Shown here: in pieces, positions 47,608-55,640 of the stretch | Layout of the letters: each line of letters starts with the position of its first letter | Numbering within the stretch: the stretch's first letter is position 1 | From: Bacteroidales bacterium | GTDB lineage: Bacteria > Bacteroidota > Bacteroidia > Bacteroidales > UBA6680 | Length of the DNA: 64,000 bases | Assembly (NCBI GenBank): GCA_025210735.1 | Contig: JAOARD010000076.1 | Coordinates: 124,001 to 188,000, forward strand | Direction: 5' to 3' | Made by a program: the position numbers and the translations under genes | Notes under the pieces: generated by a model | The model's input: only the letters and a program-made list of their open reading frames with translations | The model's database searches: none | What the model was told of the DNA's origin: nothing

Positions 47608-47721
47608 CACTTAGGAAGCACTTAGAAAACATCTTTTTTCCAACAAAACACAATTCCAGATTCTGCTTTCATATTCAGGGATTTACGAGTAAAAAACAAC
47701 ACTTAGAAAACACTTAGAACA
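47608..47721. repeat. Two pairs of 11-bp iterons (CACTTAGRAAR)
   Basis: Copies start at 47608, 47619, 47700 and 47711: head-to-tail pairs with an 11-base period, the pairs exactly 92 bases apart. A diverged copy is at 47530. The flanking sequences (TATTCAGGAC, TTTACGA) are repeated as well, so a segment of about 92 bases was duplicated. The 47515-47890 gap otherwise holds only the palindrome at 47861. It may bind an element-encoded initiator, accessory factor or repressor. Confidence 0.6.
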
Positions 47722-47860
47722 CACTTGTAATCAAAAACAAAGTGTCTTATTTCCCATACATTGCGAACAGAATTCTACAGACGAATAACATCTATCATAA
47801 ACAAACTGAAAGAATAAATGAGGCTGTTATAAACTGTTGAAAATTCAAGCTAGCAAATAC

Positions 47861-47874
47861 GAGAACCGGTTCTC
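47861..47874. promoter_or_regulatory. 14-bp perfect palindrome, candidate operator
   Basis: GAGAACCGGTTCTC, 16 bases upstream of the first small gene of the mobilization region (ATG at 47891). Confidence 0.5.
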
Positions 47875-47890
47875 ATAATCAAATAGAATT

Positions 47891-48067
47891 ATGAGAAAAA
47901 AAATTAAAGATGAAAAGCCACTCTACAAGGTGGAGGCTTTTCAAAAAGAAAAGAGCATCAGCTCTAAGTCAGATACAGAATCAAACTGGTGGAATGAGTT
48001 AAACATTCACCAGTATTACGAGGCGTGTACCTACATGACTCCCAAAGAGTGGCAACAAATCCAGTAA
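47891..48067 (+). CDS. Small hypothetical protein, 58 aa
   Basis: ATG after an AT-rich leader, stop TAA at 48065. The product is charged and soluble, with NWWNELNIHQYYEACTYM in the second half. It heads a tight run of small genes (47891-48367) before the mobilization module. No family recognised. Confidence 0.5.
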   Translation: MRKKIKDEKPLYKVEAFQKEKSISSKSDTESNWWNELNIHQYYEACTYMTPKEWQQIQ

Positions 48068-48074
48068 TCAACCA

Positions 48075-48095
48075 TGCCCAGAGTATCTCTGGGCA
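48075..48095 (+). other. Perfect 9-bp hairpin between small genes
   Basis: TGCCCAGAG (48075-48083), loop TAT, CTCTGGGCA (48087-48095). No T run follows, so it is more likely an mRNA-stability or attenuation element than a terminator. Confidence 0.5.
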
Positions 48096-48109
48096 CAAAC
48101 CTAATTATT

Positions 48110-48217
48110 ATGAGAGATAAAGATAACCGTCTCCTCATGGGGATTTGCATATGGATTATTATCAGCTTACTGACTGCAATATACCTATGCACACTTTTCA
48201 GTAACAACTTTTATTAA
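48110..48217 (+). CDS. Small membrane peptide, 35 aa
   Basis: Opens MRDKDNRLLMG and continues as one membrane helix (ICIWIIISLLTAIYLCTLF). The position inside a row of small genes and the clean start and stop support it. Function unknown. Confidence 0.45.
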   Translation: MRDKDNRLLMGICIWIIISLLTAIYLCTLFSNNFY

Positions 48218-48235
48218 CCTAAAAAATAATGTGAT

Positions 48236-48367
48236 ATGAAAAATAAATTTTCAAGAAAACTTGAAAAGATGGATGACTCCACCATTATCTGGATATTCAT
48301 CATTATTCTCAAATTTATCGTGATAGCAATCTGCTACTACAAAATTTTCACTCAACAGAATTTCTAA
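48236..48367 (+). CDS. Small membrane peptide, 43 aa
   Basis: Opens MKNKFSRKLEKMDD, then a helix (IIWIFIIILKFIVIAICYY). It ends 18 bases before the next gene. Together with the 35-aa peptide it may form part of the envelope side of the mobilization module. Confidence 0.45.
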   Translation: MKNKFSRKLEKMDDSTIIWIFIIILKFIVIAICYYKIFTQQNF

Positions 48368-48385
48368 CAATAAAAACGAAAAGCT

Positions 48386-49135
48386 ATGAATTGGATAAGA
48401 AATTTTTTTAGACGTGGTAAAGGTTCATCAAATGTTACCTATGTACCACACTCCAAGTCTTCAGAAGCCGAAAAAAGGTACATCAATACGCTGGATTTAA
48501 TTTCAGATAACACCTTTGACTTTTCGCAAATAGTGCTTCGCTTGCTGGCAATGTCAGGCAGAAAAGAGTTTCAAAGTTTGAGCTTTGGCAATATTCACGA
48601 CGCCTACAAAATGAAGAGCTTTGGGGAGTCAGCTCTCAACACCTTAGAAATACTTAAAAGAGACACTATCGAGAAAGAGTTTCAGGTCAGGTTAGAGCTT
48701 ATTTCCAGCGAGGAGGAATATCACGATCTTACCTCAGAGAACCTAACTGAAGATCAAAGAGAACAGCTCTTAGAGTTCGAGCAAATATTTAAGGATGACT
48801 ACATAGCCAGGGCAAAGGTGGAGTGTGAAGAGAATTTTGTCAAAGGTGCTACTTCAACCAAAAATATTCTTGAAGCAAACCATAGTCTTCTATCCCAAAA
48901 GATTCAAAAAGAAAGAGATGAATGCCTTTTAGCCAATCTCAAAAGCGAACACTTCAAAGAAGTTGCTCAAAGTGAAGTAAAAGACCATTTAATAAGAAAG
49001 CTAAAAGAAAACCCAAGTCTTACAAAGAGGCATCTTAACAAAGATGGACAAAAGAGTTTGGATAGCATTAAAAACCTAAGAAACGGACAAGGAAGAGCGA
49101 AAGACGCTGGACTAGAAGTTGAACTATCAAAATAA
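48386..49135 (+). CDS. Hypothetical helical protein of the mobilization region, 249 aa
   Basis: A soluble, highly charged helical protein; no motif identified. Coiled-coil-like stretches occur at about 85-200 (for example EEEYHDLTSENLTEDQREQ). Its C-terminus abuts the next gene, whose start is at 49143. It is probably co-transcribed with genes up to 54958. Confidence 0.5.
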   Translation: MNWIRNFFRRGKGSSNVTYVPHSKSSEAEKRYINTLDLISDNTFDFSQIVLRLLAMSGRKEFQSLSFGNIHDAYKMKSFGESALNTLEILKRDTIEKEFQVRLELISSEEEYHDLTSENLTEDQREQLLEFEQIFKDDYIARAKVECEENFVKGATSTKNILEANHSLLSQKIQKERDECLLANLKSEHFKEVAQSEVKDHLIRKLKENPSLTKRHLNKDGQKSLDSIKNLRNGQGRAKDAGLEVELSK

Positions 49136-49142
49136 TAGATTT

Positions 49143-50183
49143 ATGGAACAGAAAACGAATCAGGAGTTCCCATATGTAAGTGGAACTCAGTTTAAAGACG
49201 AGAACGCAAATAAGTATCCCAATAGTATACCAGACGTAGTAAAGGATGAGTTAAATCTAGGGCTATGGCTAAGTTGGATTGGCGAGCAATATTATCATTC
49301 CTTTGAGGCTAACAAACGAATTAAGAAATCCTATCATTTCAAAGGACAAACTAGACGAGAAAAGGACGCGCAGGAAAAAAATGATTTCATACAACACCTC
49401 CAATCAAAGGCTAACTCTTTACGATTTGCCTCAAAGTTCAAGATCTGGCTCCTATCCTTTGTCGTGATATTTGGAGTATCAGGAGAGTTTTTAATCTATG
49501 TATCTATTGCTGAAAATGCTTTTGGATTACTTCCGCCCAAATCGTATTTCTTAGGAATGCTTGCAGTGATGTTCGCAAAATTTGTTCAGGTGGTCTCCAT
49601 GAAGCACATAAAGATGTGGATTAAAGAGAACAATGTGTTACTCCGTTCAATACAAAAAACGATACTCTTCGTTTTAGTTGGATTAGTTTTTCTTAATGCT
49701 ATGACACTGGGGATAACTAATTTGAATCAAATCAATCAATCGAATGCTATAGCACGAGTGGAGTACTTATCTTCAAGTATCAGTGAGGCCGAGGGATATG
49801 GTGAAGACACTAGCGCATTAGAATCAGAGTTAAGCGCACTACAGGCTGAATTAAATGGTGAAAGTCCATTCATCACCACTGTAAAATTCATTGCAATTGG
49901 ACTAATCGGTTTGCTGACAATGGCCTGTGGCGCAGTTTTATTTTGTATGGCAGATTTGTACAACGACGCATTGAAACTCAAAAAGAAAATTCAAAAGCAA
50001 AAAGACCTTCTGAGTGAGTTACGAGCAAACCTTGAATATTTCATAACGAGCTACGACCAGTTAATAGTTATTCAAAAGGAAGTTATCCAGTTGTACGGAC
50101 AGAAGCATTTTTGGGAAAAGGTCTTATCCAAAGAACGAGTAGAAGAGTTAAATATCAAGTCACCCAAAACCATCAAACAATAA
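49143..50183 (+). CDS. Membrane protein with a coiled coil, about 346 aa
   Basis: Start at the ATG at 49143 (MEQKTNQEFPYVSG), since the longer frame overlaps the previous gene. Membrane helices are near residues 100-122, 130-150, 172-195 and 248-272. A coiled-coil loop lies between the third and fourth helices, and a helical tail of about 75 residues is cytoplasmic. No family recognised. It could anchor the transfer complex. Confidence 0.5.
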   Translation: MEQKTNQEFPYVSGTQFKDENANKYPNSIPDVVKDELNLGLWLSWIGEQYYHSFEANKRIKKSYHFKGQTRREKDAQEKNDFIQHLQSKANSLRFASKFKIWLLSFVVIFGVSGEFLIYVSIAENAFGLLPPKSYFLGMLAVMFAKFVQVVSMKHIKMWIKENNVLLRSIQKTILFVLVGLVFLNAMTLGITNLNQINQSNAIARVEYLSSSISEAEGYGEDTSALESELSALQAELNGESPFITTVKFIAIGLIGLLTMACGAVLFCMADLYNDALKLKKKIQKQKDLLSELRANLEYFITSYDQLIVIQKEVIQLYGQKHFWEKVLSKERVEELNIKSPKTIKQ

Positions 50184-50205
50184 CAAACTTCAAAAATTAG
50201 AGATT

Positions 50206-50976
50206 ATGAAATCGATATCATTTATTACAGCCTCGTTAGCAATTTTCTTATTCGGATTAATTTCGACGGCAACCGCACAAGACAGAACAACTGTTGTATT
50301 TATAGATAAAACCATGAGTGTCGAACAAGACTCCCTGGTGCATGAAAATAATTGCCAGTGGCTTAGAAAAATAGTCAAAAAAAACGTACAAGAAGCTGGA
50401 GATAAAATCATTCTATCATTTATCTTCGAGAACACATCAAGTTTAGCCAATAAGTACGAATTCACATACAGACCACCGAAGCCCCAAACAGGACGGATGA
50501 GTTCAAGTGAAGCCCGAATTGCAAAAGTAAAATACGCTAAAAGACTCCGTTCCTATAAAAAGAGATTTAGTAAAAAGATTCTTGATAAAGCATTTTCAAG
50601 TTCGCTTACTGGATCAAGTACGGATGTTATCGGTACTATTAAGCTGCTTTCCGATTTCTCAAAAGAAACGCAACAGCCAATCAAGAGCTTCTATTTCAGC
50701 GATATGCAGGAGTGCTCCCACTTCAGGGAGTTAGCTTGCGGAAATAGGACTAAAAAAGTAACCACATACAACCAGGCTCAGTTATTGGGAAAAGAAGACT
50801 ATCAAAGGGTTCAACAACGGTATCAACTAGCAAGAGATTGCCTAAAACAAGTCTCTGAAATCACGGTAATTTTCCCTGCCAAAGAGATGGATACCAACAC
50901 CTCTTATGCAATCCTGCCTCAATACTGGACTGTGCTGTTTAAGTCGTTAGGAGTTAAATCAATCACCTACCGTTAA
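50206..50976 (+). CDS. Secreted von Willebrand A-like protein, 256 aa
   Basis: A signal peptide (1-24, ending ATAQ) is followed by TTVVFIDKTMS, which sits at the place of a MIDAS DxSxS strand (here DKTMS). A threonine in the STDVIGTIKLLSDFS segment and an aspartate in FYFSDMQEC occupy the second and third MIDAS positions. This reads as a VWA-type metal-dependent adhesion fold in the periplasm or at the surface. It is encoded inside the mobilization operon, 22 bases after the membrane protein. Its role in transfer is unknown; contact with a partner cell is one possibility. Confidence 0.55.
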   Translation: MKSISFITASLAIFLFGLISTATAQDRTTVVFIDKTMSVEQDSLVHENNCQWLRKIVKKNVQEAGDKIILSFIFENTSSLANKYEFTYRPPKPQTGRMSSSEARIAKVKYAKRLRSYKKRFSKKILDKAFSSSLTGSSTDVIGTIKLLSDFSKETQQPIKSFYFSDMQECSHFRELACGNRTKKVTTYNQAQLLGKEDYQRVQQRYQLARDCLKQVSEITVIFPAKEMDTNTSYAILPQYWTVLFKSLGVKSITYR

Positions 50977-50987
50977 GCCTCAAAAAT

Positions 50988-51263
50988 ATGGATAAAGATC
51001 AAATAATTATCGCAAGTAAAAATGATTTGGAGGAGCTCTTTAATGAACTCCTCTCCAAACTACAGACTCCAATTCCTCAGCGCTTTATAACAGAAAAAGA
51101 AGCTCTTTCAAGGCTTGGAATCAGCAGCCGTAGTCACCTTTGGAGACTGAGAAGCAGTGGCAAAATTGCCTATACCCAAGACAGTGACCACAGGAAAATT
51201 ATCCTCTACTGCTCCGAGAGCATCGACAAGTATCTGGAAAGTAATTTGAAATCAACATTTTAA
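50988..51263 (+). CDS. Excisionase-like helix-turn-helix protein, 91 aa
   Basis: A MerR/Xis-type winged helix: RFITEKEALSRLGISSRSHL, followed by WRLRSSGKIAYTQDSDHRKIILY. Proteins like this (HTH_17 class) act as recombination directionality factors or regulators in Bacteroidota elements. It lies 11 bases after the VWA-like gene and 10 before the next. Confidence 0.68.
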   Translation: MDKDQIIIASKNDLEELFNELLSKLQTPIPQRFITEKEALSRLGISSRSHLWRLRSSGKIAYTQDSDHRKIILYCSESIDKYLESNLKSTF

Positions 51264-51273
51264 ACAAACCATT

Positions 51274-51516
51274 ATGGATATAACAAAATATAAGTCTGGA
51301 TATAATCTCGGTTTATTCTTCGCTGACATGGAGGAATTAGATGATCTTTCGAATCGAATAAGAGAGGTGCTAGAAGCCAACCCTCAATCTGATTATTCTA
51401 TCGGATTTAGTAAAGGTTACTACACTGGTCGGGCTAAGCAGAAAATTAATTCTCGTCACGAAGAACTTTCATCAATCAAAAAGAATAAGAATAGAGAACT
51501 AACTCAAGAACTTTAA
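51274..51516 (+). CDS. Small hypothetical protein, 80 aa
   Basis: A soluble, charged protein with MDITKYKSGYNLGLFFADM and a later YSIGFSKGYYTGRAKQ. No family recognised. It is tightly spaced after the excisionase-like gene. Confidence 0.5.
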   Translation: MDITKYKSGYNLGLFFADMEELDDLSNRIREVLEANPQSDYSIGFSKGYYTGRAKQKINSRHEELSSIKKNKNRELTQEL

Positions 51517-51531
51517 AATTCAATTTGGCTA

Positions 51532-51563
51532 AGGAGGGACTCATGGGTTATGTTGCCCCTCCT
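51532..51563 (+). other. Hairpin in the DUF2958 leader
   Basis: AGGAGGG (51532-51538) pairs with CCCTCCT (51557-51563). The first arm resembles a ribosome-binding site, which the fold would hide. It lies 23 bases before the DUF2958 ATG. No T run, so it is not a simple terminator. Confidence 0.4.
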
Positions 51564-51585
51564 CTAATTTCTAACACTTATTTTT

Positions 51586-51960
51586 ATGAATTTAATAAAT
51601 GAAAAAAATTGCGAAAGACTAAGACAGATTGGTTCCCAAGAAAACACCATTGATCCCGTAGTTGTGGTTAAACTATTTAACCCTTGTGGATCAGGAAGTT
51701 GGTTTATCACAGAGCTACACGAAGATGATATTGCCTTCGGATACGTAAAACTTCTAGAAAACGAATGGGGCTACTTTAGCATCAAGGAGTTAGAAGATTT
51801 ACGTTGCCCACCACTCAATTTGCCTTTGGAGGTAGATAAGTACTGTGGAGAAAGAACAATATCAGAACACTGCCCGGAACTGCTTCCAGAAATCAAACGT
51901 CGGCAAGAGTTAGCAGAAATGGAGAAAAAGAAGGATTTAGATAAAAATCTGGAACTCTAA
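51586..51960 (+). CDS. DUF2958 family protein, 124 aa
   Basis: The family pattern is clear: VVVKLFNPCGSGSWFITEL, DDIAFGYVKLLENEWGYFSI and KELEDLRCP, then LPLEVDKYCGERTISE. DUF2958 proteins are common passengers of plasmids and conjugative elements; their function is unknown. The protein is cytoplasmic. Its presence supports the mobile nature of the region. Confidence 0.82.
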   Translation: MNLINEKNCERLRQIGSQENTIDPVVVVKLFNPCGSGSWFITELHEDDIAFGYVKLLENEWGYFSIKELEDLRCPPLNLPLEVDKYCGERTISEHCPELLPEIKRRQELAEMEKKKDLDKNLEL

Positions 51961-51985
51961 TTTTTAAATCTTAAAACAAATTTCA

Positions 51986-52525
51986 ATGAATAATAAAGCC
52001 CTTTATGATTATTTAAGGTCTCTGAATCTTTTGGATAACGGAACAGATGAAGAGATTGCAAAAGCCACATCACAATTCCGCAGAGAGCAAAACAGAGCCA
52101 GGTTACAAAGATTCCGTAATAAACATTTCAGAAGTGAGCTTTTTATGACAAAGGATGAGCATGATCTGCTTTCTGAAGAATCTGAGAAACATGGTCTAAA
52201 ACTCGCACGCTTCATTAAATTAAGCGCCATATCTTACGTTCAAAAAGAGTACTTGGTTCCAGATATCAACCGACTAAACAACTTAGAGCTTGGTATCAGA
52301 AAGATTGGAAACAACGTAAATCAGCTTGTTAGATTTACACACGCCAAAGGTTTGTCGGAATCTACCTTGTCTCAAATCCAGAAACACCTAAATGAATTGG
52401 AAGATCGGATTAGTACAGCTCTCCAACAACCATTAACCTTGAATGATTTTCTGAGAAAGTTACTCAAAGAGAATCCTGAATATGCCACCACTCTTCAATC
52501 GATAATCAATGAGTGTCGGGTATGA
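51986..52525 (+). CDS. MobC-like relaxosome accessory protein
   Basis: The 179-aa protein has an N-terminal basic region (QFRREQNRARLQRFRNKHF), then FMTKDEHDLLSEESEKHG with LARFIKLSAISYV, a ribbon-helix-helix-like segment. The MobC signature follows: LNNLELGIRKIGNNVNQLVR. Such proteins bind and melt oriT next to the relaxase. Its end overlaps the relaxase start by 13 bases. Confidence 0.8.
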   Translation: MNNKALYDYLRSLNLLDNGTDEEIAKATSQFRREQNRARLQRFRNKHFRSELFMTKDEHDLLSEESEKHGLKLARFIKLSAISYVQKEYLVPDINRLNNLELGIRKIGNNVNQLVRFTHAKGLSESTLSQIQKHLNELEDRISTALQQPLTLNDFLRKLLKENPEYATTLQSIINECRV

Positions 52526-53373
52526 TCATAAAAAGTCATAGCCATCGTCGTAAAAGATTTCGTGACCTTATCTCATATATCATGTCAGATAATGGCAGAT
52601 ACGAAATGGATAAAACATTTCAGATTCTCCACAACCTCCGTTCAACGGATAAAGAGAGCATTATCAAGGAATTTACTGAGAACTTCCAATTCAAAAATAA
52701 GCGTAAAAATTCCGTGGTTTTATACCACGAAATTTTGAGCTTCTCTCCTAATGATCGCTCTAAAATAGACCTAAATATTTTGGAAGATATTTCCAGAAAA
52801 TTCATTGAGCTCAGAGGAGATAATGCTTTGTGTTATGCACAACCACACTTAAGTGAGAATCTTCATATTCATTTTTGCTTTTCAAGTAATGGCTATAGGA
52901 GTGCTAAATCAATCAGGTTGTCTAAGTCTCAATTCAAGCAAATCAGGCTAGATATGGAACAGTATCAACGGGAACGATATCCTGAATTATCCAACTCAAT
53001 AGTTTATCTGGATAAGTGGCAAAAGAATGTGGCTCTGGAAAAAGAGAAGGTTTCAGAGAAAGAGTTTCAGGTTAAAAAGCGAACCGGAAGATCTTCAGAA
53101 AAAGAGCAAGTTCGGAAACTTGTTCATGATTGCTTCACTCAATCCAGTAGTCGTGATGATTTCTTTAAACGACTTATTACAGAAGGATTAGAACTCTACA
53201 AATACAGAGACAAGGTAAACGGTCTTTTGTGGCAAAAGAGGCGATATCGCTTCAAATCTCTCAACATATCCCAAGAGCAGCTTAAAAGTCTTCAAAAAGG
53301 TGCCAAAAGGATGGATGAATTAACCGCAATAATGAAGCGGAAAAAAGATAAAACAAGAAACTTAGAACGATAA
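52513..53373 (+). CDS. Relaxase (MobP/VirD2-like), 286 aa
   Basis: Nicks oriT and stays bound to the transferred strand. The N-terminal half has the relaxase fold: VVLYHEILSFSPND, the metal-binding histidines of motif III in ENLHIHFCFSSNGYRS, and an N-terminal RRKRFRDLISYIM region likely to hold the nucleophile tyrosine (motif I). The C-terminal part is basic and helical. The protein is short compared with helicase-fused relaxases, as in small mobilizable elements. Coupled to the MobC-like gene upstream and five bases before the coupling ATPase. Confidence 0.82.
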   Translation: MSGMIIKSHSHRRKRFRDLISYIMSDNGRYEMDKTFQILHNLRSTDKESIIKEFTENFQFKNKRKNSVVLYHEILSFSPNDRSKIDLNILEDISRKFIELRGDNALCYAQPHLSENLHIHFCFSSNGYRSAKSIRLSKSQFKQIRLDMEQYQRERYPELSNSIVYLDKWQKNVALEKEKVSEKEFQVKKRTGRSSEKEQVRKLVHDCFTQSSSRDDFFKRLITEGLELYKYRDKVNGLLWQKRRYRFKSLNISQEQLKSLQKGAKRMDELTAIMKRKKDKTRNLER

Positions 53374-53377
53374 AATT

Positions 53378-54742
53378 ATGCTTTGGAATATAATAAGATG
53401 GTTGTTTGGATTATCAAACAACAAAAAGGTACATGGAAATGCAGAGTTTCTACGAGGAACAGCTCGTAGAAGATTATTGAATAAAAGAAATTCAGGACTT
53501 GTAATTGATGGGGTCAGAAGATTGGATTTACGTAAGTCATTTACCCACATAGCCATAACAGCACCTACAGGCTCCGGTAAGACCTCGGCATATATCCTTC
53601 CAAACATTCTGAACATGACCAAATATTCATTCGCTGTAACCGATCCGGCGGGCGAAATACTGGCTACCTGTAAAGGATATTTAGAAAAGAAAGGATATGA
53701 CATAAAAGTGTTAAATTTTACAGATATCGTAAACTCTAACACCTACAATCCTTTAAGTCGCACCATAACGCACTCTGACACACGTAAGATTGCAGATTTA
53801 CTGATAGATACTGCAAACAATAATAATCAAGGAGATTCTTTCTGGACGGATTCAGCAAAATTAATCGTTAATCTGGTAATCAGAGCGGTAAAGCAACTAC
53901 CTATTGAGCAACAAACTTTAGGTGAGGTTTATAGAGTCCTCAATCTGTTTGGTCATAATCAGGATGAGGTTAACCAGCTAATGGTTGAGTGCTTAGATAA
54001 TGATAGTTTTGAGGAGTTTAAATCATTTCTGTCTCAGGATGAAAAGGTTATAAACTCCATTTTATCAACAAGTAAGAGTTCGATGTCTGTCTTTTCTGAT
54101 CCAGAAATAAGAGAAATAACAAGCAGTGACAGCATCGGTTTTGAGCAAATCAGAGAACGCAAAACAGCGCTGTTCATAATTATTGCAGAGAACGAGGTTC
54201 GCTATGCTCGATTCATATTAAATATTTTTTATACACAACTATTTGGCTTCTGCATGAAACTGGCTGAAAAAAATAAACCATATCTGCCAATGTTTGTCTT
54301 TCTCGATGAATTTGCGAACATAGGCAAAATCAATGATTTCAGCCTACTAATCACCACTTTACGTAAGCGCAAAGTGAGTCTATCAATCATTCTTCAGGAT
54401 ATTATGCAGCTAGAAAACCTATATGGGCAAGCGGATGCTTCAGTTATCTTGAACGGAGGATGTGCCAGTAAAATATTCTTTCCTGGACTCAGTCATAAAA
54501 CCTGTGAGGATTTATCCAGAACACTAGGAACACAAACAGTAAAATATGAAGAACCCGGACTTACAGGCAGTAATTCAAATAGGATGCGTGAGATGGGTGT
54601 TCCACTAATGAGACCAGAGGAAATAGCCACAATGAAAAGTTCTCAAGCAATATTCGTTCATTCTAACCTCAAACCAGTATTTATTAAGAAAATAAAACCG
54701 TGGTTTAAGAATGGTAAATTAAAGCGTCGTGCCAAACTCTAA
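53378..54742 (+). CDS. Type IV coupling ATPase (VirD4/TraG family)
   Basis: The 454-aa DNA-transfer ATPase has its Walker A at about 62-69 (APTGSGKT), DPAGEI at the second strand, and Walker B in MFVFLDEFANIGKI near residue 310. LRKRKVSLSIILQDIMQLE and NGGCASKIFFPGLS are typical of TraG/VirD4. It should connect the relaxosome to a conjugation channel. Usual VirD4 proteins have two N-terminal membrane helices; this one starts directly with a short amphipathic segment. The membrane part may be supplied by the small protein encoded 12 bases downstream. Confidence 0.87.
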   Translation: MLWNIIRWLFGLSNNKKVHGNAEFLRGTARRRLLNKRNSGLVIDGVRRLDLRKSFTHIAITAPTGSGKTSAYILPNILNMTKYSFAVTDPAGEILATCKGYLEKKGYDIKVLNFTDIVNSNTYNPLSRTITHSDTRKIADLLIDTANNNNQGDSFWTDSAKLIVNLVIRAVKQLPIEQQTLGEVYRVLNLFGHNQDEVNQLMVECLDNDSFEEFKSFLSQDEKVINSILSTSKSSMSVFSDPEIREITSSDSIGFEQIRERKTALFIIIAENEVRYARFILNIFYTQLFGFCMKLAEKNKPYLPMFVFLDEFANIGKINDFSLLITTLRKRKVSLSIILQDIMQLENLYGQADASVILNGGCASKIFFPGLSHKTCEDLSRTLGTQTVKYEEPGLTGSNSNRMREMGVPLMRPEEIATMKSSQAIFVHSNLKPVFIKKIKPWFKNGKLKRRAKL

Positions 54743-54754
54743 AATGATTCTGAT

Positions 54755-54958
54755 ATGTTGTTTAAGATATTATCCATCATTTTAGTTGTGATTATTTTTA
54801 GAAAGATAATCCAATGGTTGTTCGGTAAAGATGCAAGTGTAATGAAATTTTTAGGAGAGCTATTCTCTCTTATTGGTAAATTAATCGGATCTATTCTTTC
54901 ATTGGCATGGAAGATAGTCCGGTTTCTTTTTCAGTTGCTGATCTATAAGAAAAAATGA
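54755..54958 (+). CDS. Small membrane protein following the coupling ATPase, 67 aa
   Basis: Opens MLFKILSIILVVIIFRK, with further hydrophobic segments (FLGELFSLIGKLIGSILSL) and a basic end. It is the last gene of the mobilization run. The 12-base spacing and the missing membrane helices of the upstream ATPase suggest that it acts as that protein's membrane anchor; this is inference. Confidence 0.55.
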   Translation: MLFKILSIILVVIIFRKIIQWLFGKDASVMKFLGELFSLIGKLIGSILSLAWKIVRFLFQLLIYKKK

Positions 54959-54981
54959 AATTTTTTCGAAAGGGGGTAAAT

Positions 54982-55083
54982 GCAAATAGGGGGAGCATCC
55001 CCATTTGCCAAGTTGCATTGTTACTGGAAACGGTTTACCGTGTACATAACAATGCATACTTGCTATTGCTGCGGGATGCTTCC
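54982..55083. other. Nested inverted repeats (complex cruciform) downstream of the mobilization genes
   Basis: Three concentric stems: GGAGCATCCC (54992-55001) with GGGATGCTTCC (55073-55083); AAGTTGCATTGTTA (55010-55023) with TAACAATGCATACTT (55047-55061); and ACGGTTTACCGT (55030-55041). An alternative hairpin pairs GCAAAT-A-GGGG (54982-54992) with CCCCATTTGC (54999-55008) and excludes the first stem. It could be an oriT, a structured RNA or a processing site. Confidence 0.5.
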
Positions 55084-55143
55084 TCCTTAACCTATATTAA
55101 TCATCTATTGGTTTCTGACTGTAGCCCTTCTTTTGACAACTCA

Positions 55144-55638
55144 TTACTGAATAACCTGTTGAACCTGTGGGAAAGCCTGCATTCTGTCGGTATCATGATT
55201 GTGTGGTAAAAAGCATAGATATACGAACCTGTAGTTTTCTCTCCAAAAAAACACACTCTTACTATTAAACCTGTGTAAGTAATGGATATCTCCTAGCTTG
55301 GGCGTCAAAACCTCAAACGAAATATTAACTCTATCTTCCGCAGCAATTTTGCCTAAATCTAATTCAATCGCATTTGTAAACTCACCAAAATAAATCTGTC
55401 TATTGTTTAAAGAGATTGATAAAACGTATTTTTCATTAATATTATGTGGATTGTTAGCAAATATAAATGTCGCGTGATTATCGCTATCAACACTATCTCT
55501 TTTTAGATTTAAACTGTTTTGATATTCCTGAATACTTGTAAAACCAACTTGTGATTCCTCTAATTTCAGATTATCTGCTCTTTGGCAGCTAGAAAAGAGA
55601 AAAGCTACCGAAATAAAAACTAATATAATACTCTTCAT
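55144..55638 (-). CDS. Lipoprotein, candidate immunity partner of the mini-RHS protein
   Basis: The 164-aa protein has a lipobox (FLFSSC, Cys 18) and a beta-rich body. No family recognised. It starts two bases after the stop of the mini-RHS gene and is the last gene of the operon. Lipoproteins placed directly behind secreted toxins often protect the producer in the periplasm; that role is inferred from position and localisation only. Confidence 0.5.
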   Translation of the reverse strand: MKSIILVFISVAFLFSSCQRADNLKLEESQVGFTSIQEYQNSLNLKRDSVDSDNHATFIFANNPHNINEKYVLSISLNNRQIYFGEFTNAIELDLGKIAAEDRVNISFEVLTPKLGDIHYLHRFNSKSVFFWRENYRFVYLCFLPHNHDTDRMQAFPQVQQVIQ

Positions 55639-55640
55639 AA

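Noticed and set aside
47608-47721. CRISPR or VNTR interpretation of the iterons
   Set aside because: There are only four 11-bp units in two pairs, without spacers of uniform size.
54955-55209. 84-codon plus-strand frame behind the coupling ATPase operon
   Set aside because: It lies over the nested inverted repeats and overlaps the lipoprotein gene end. The structure explains the sequence better than coding does.
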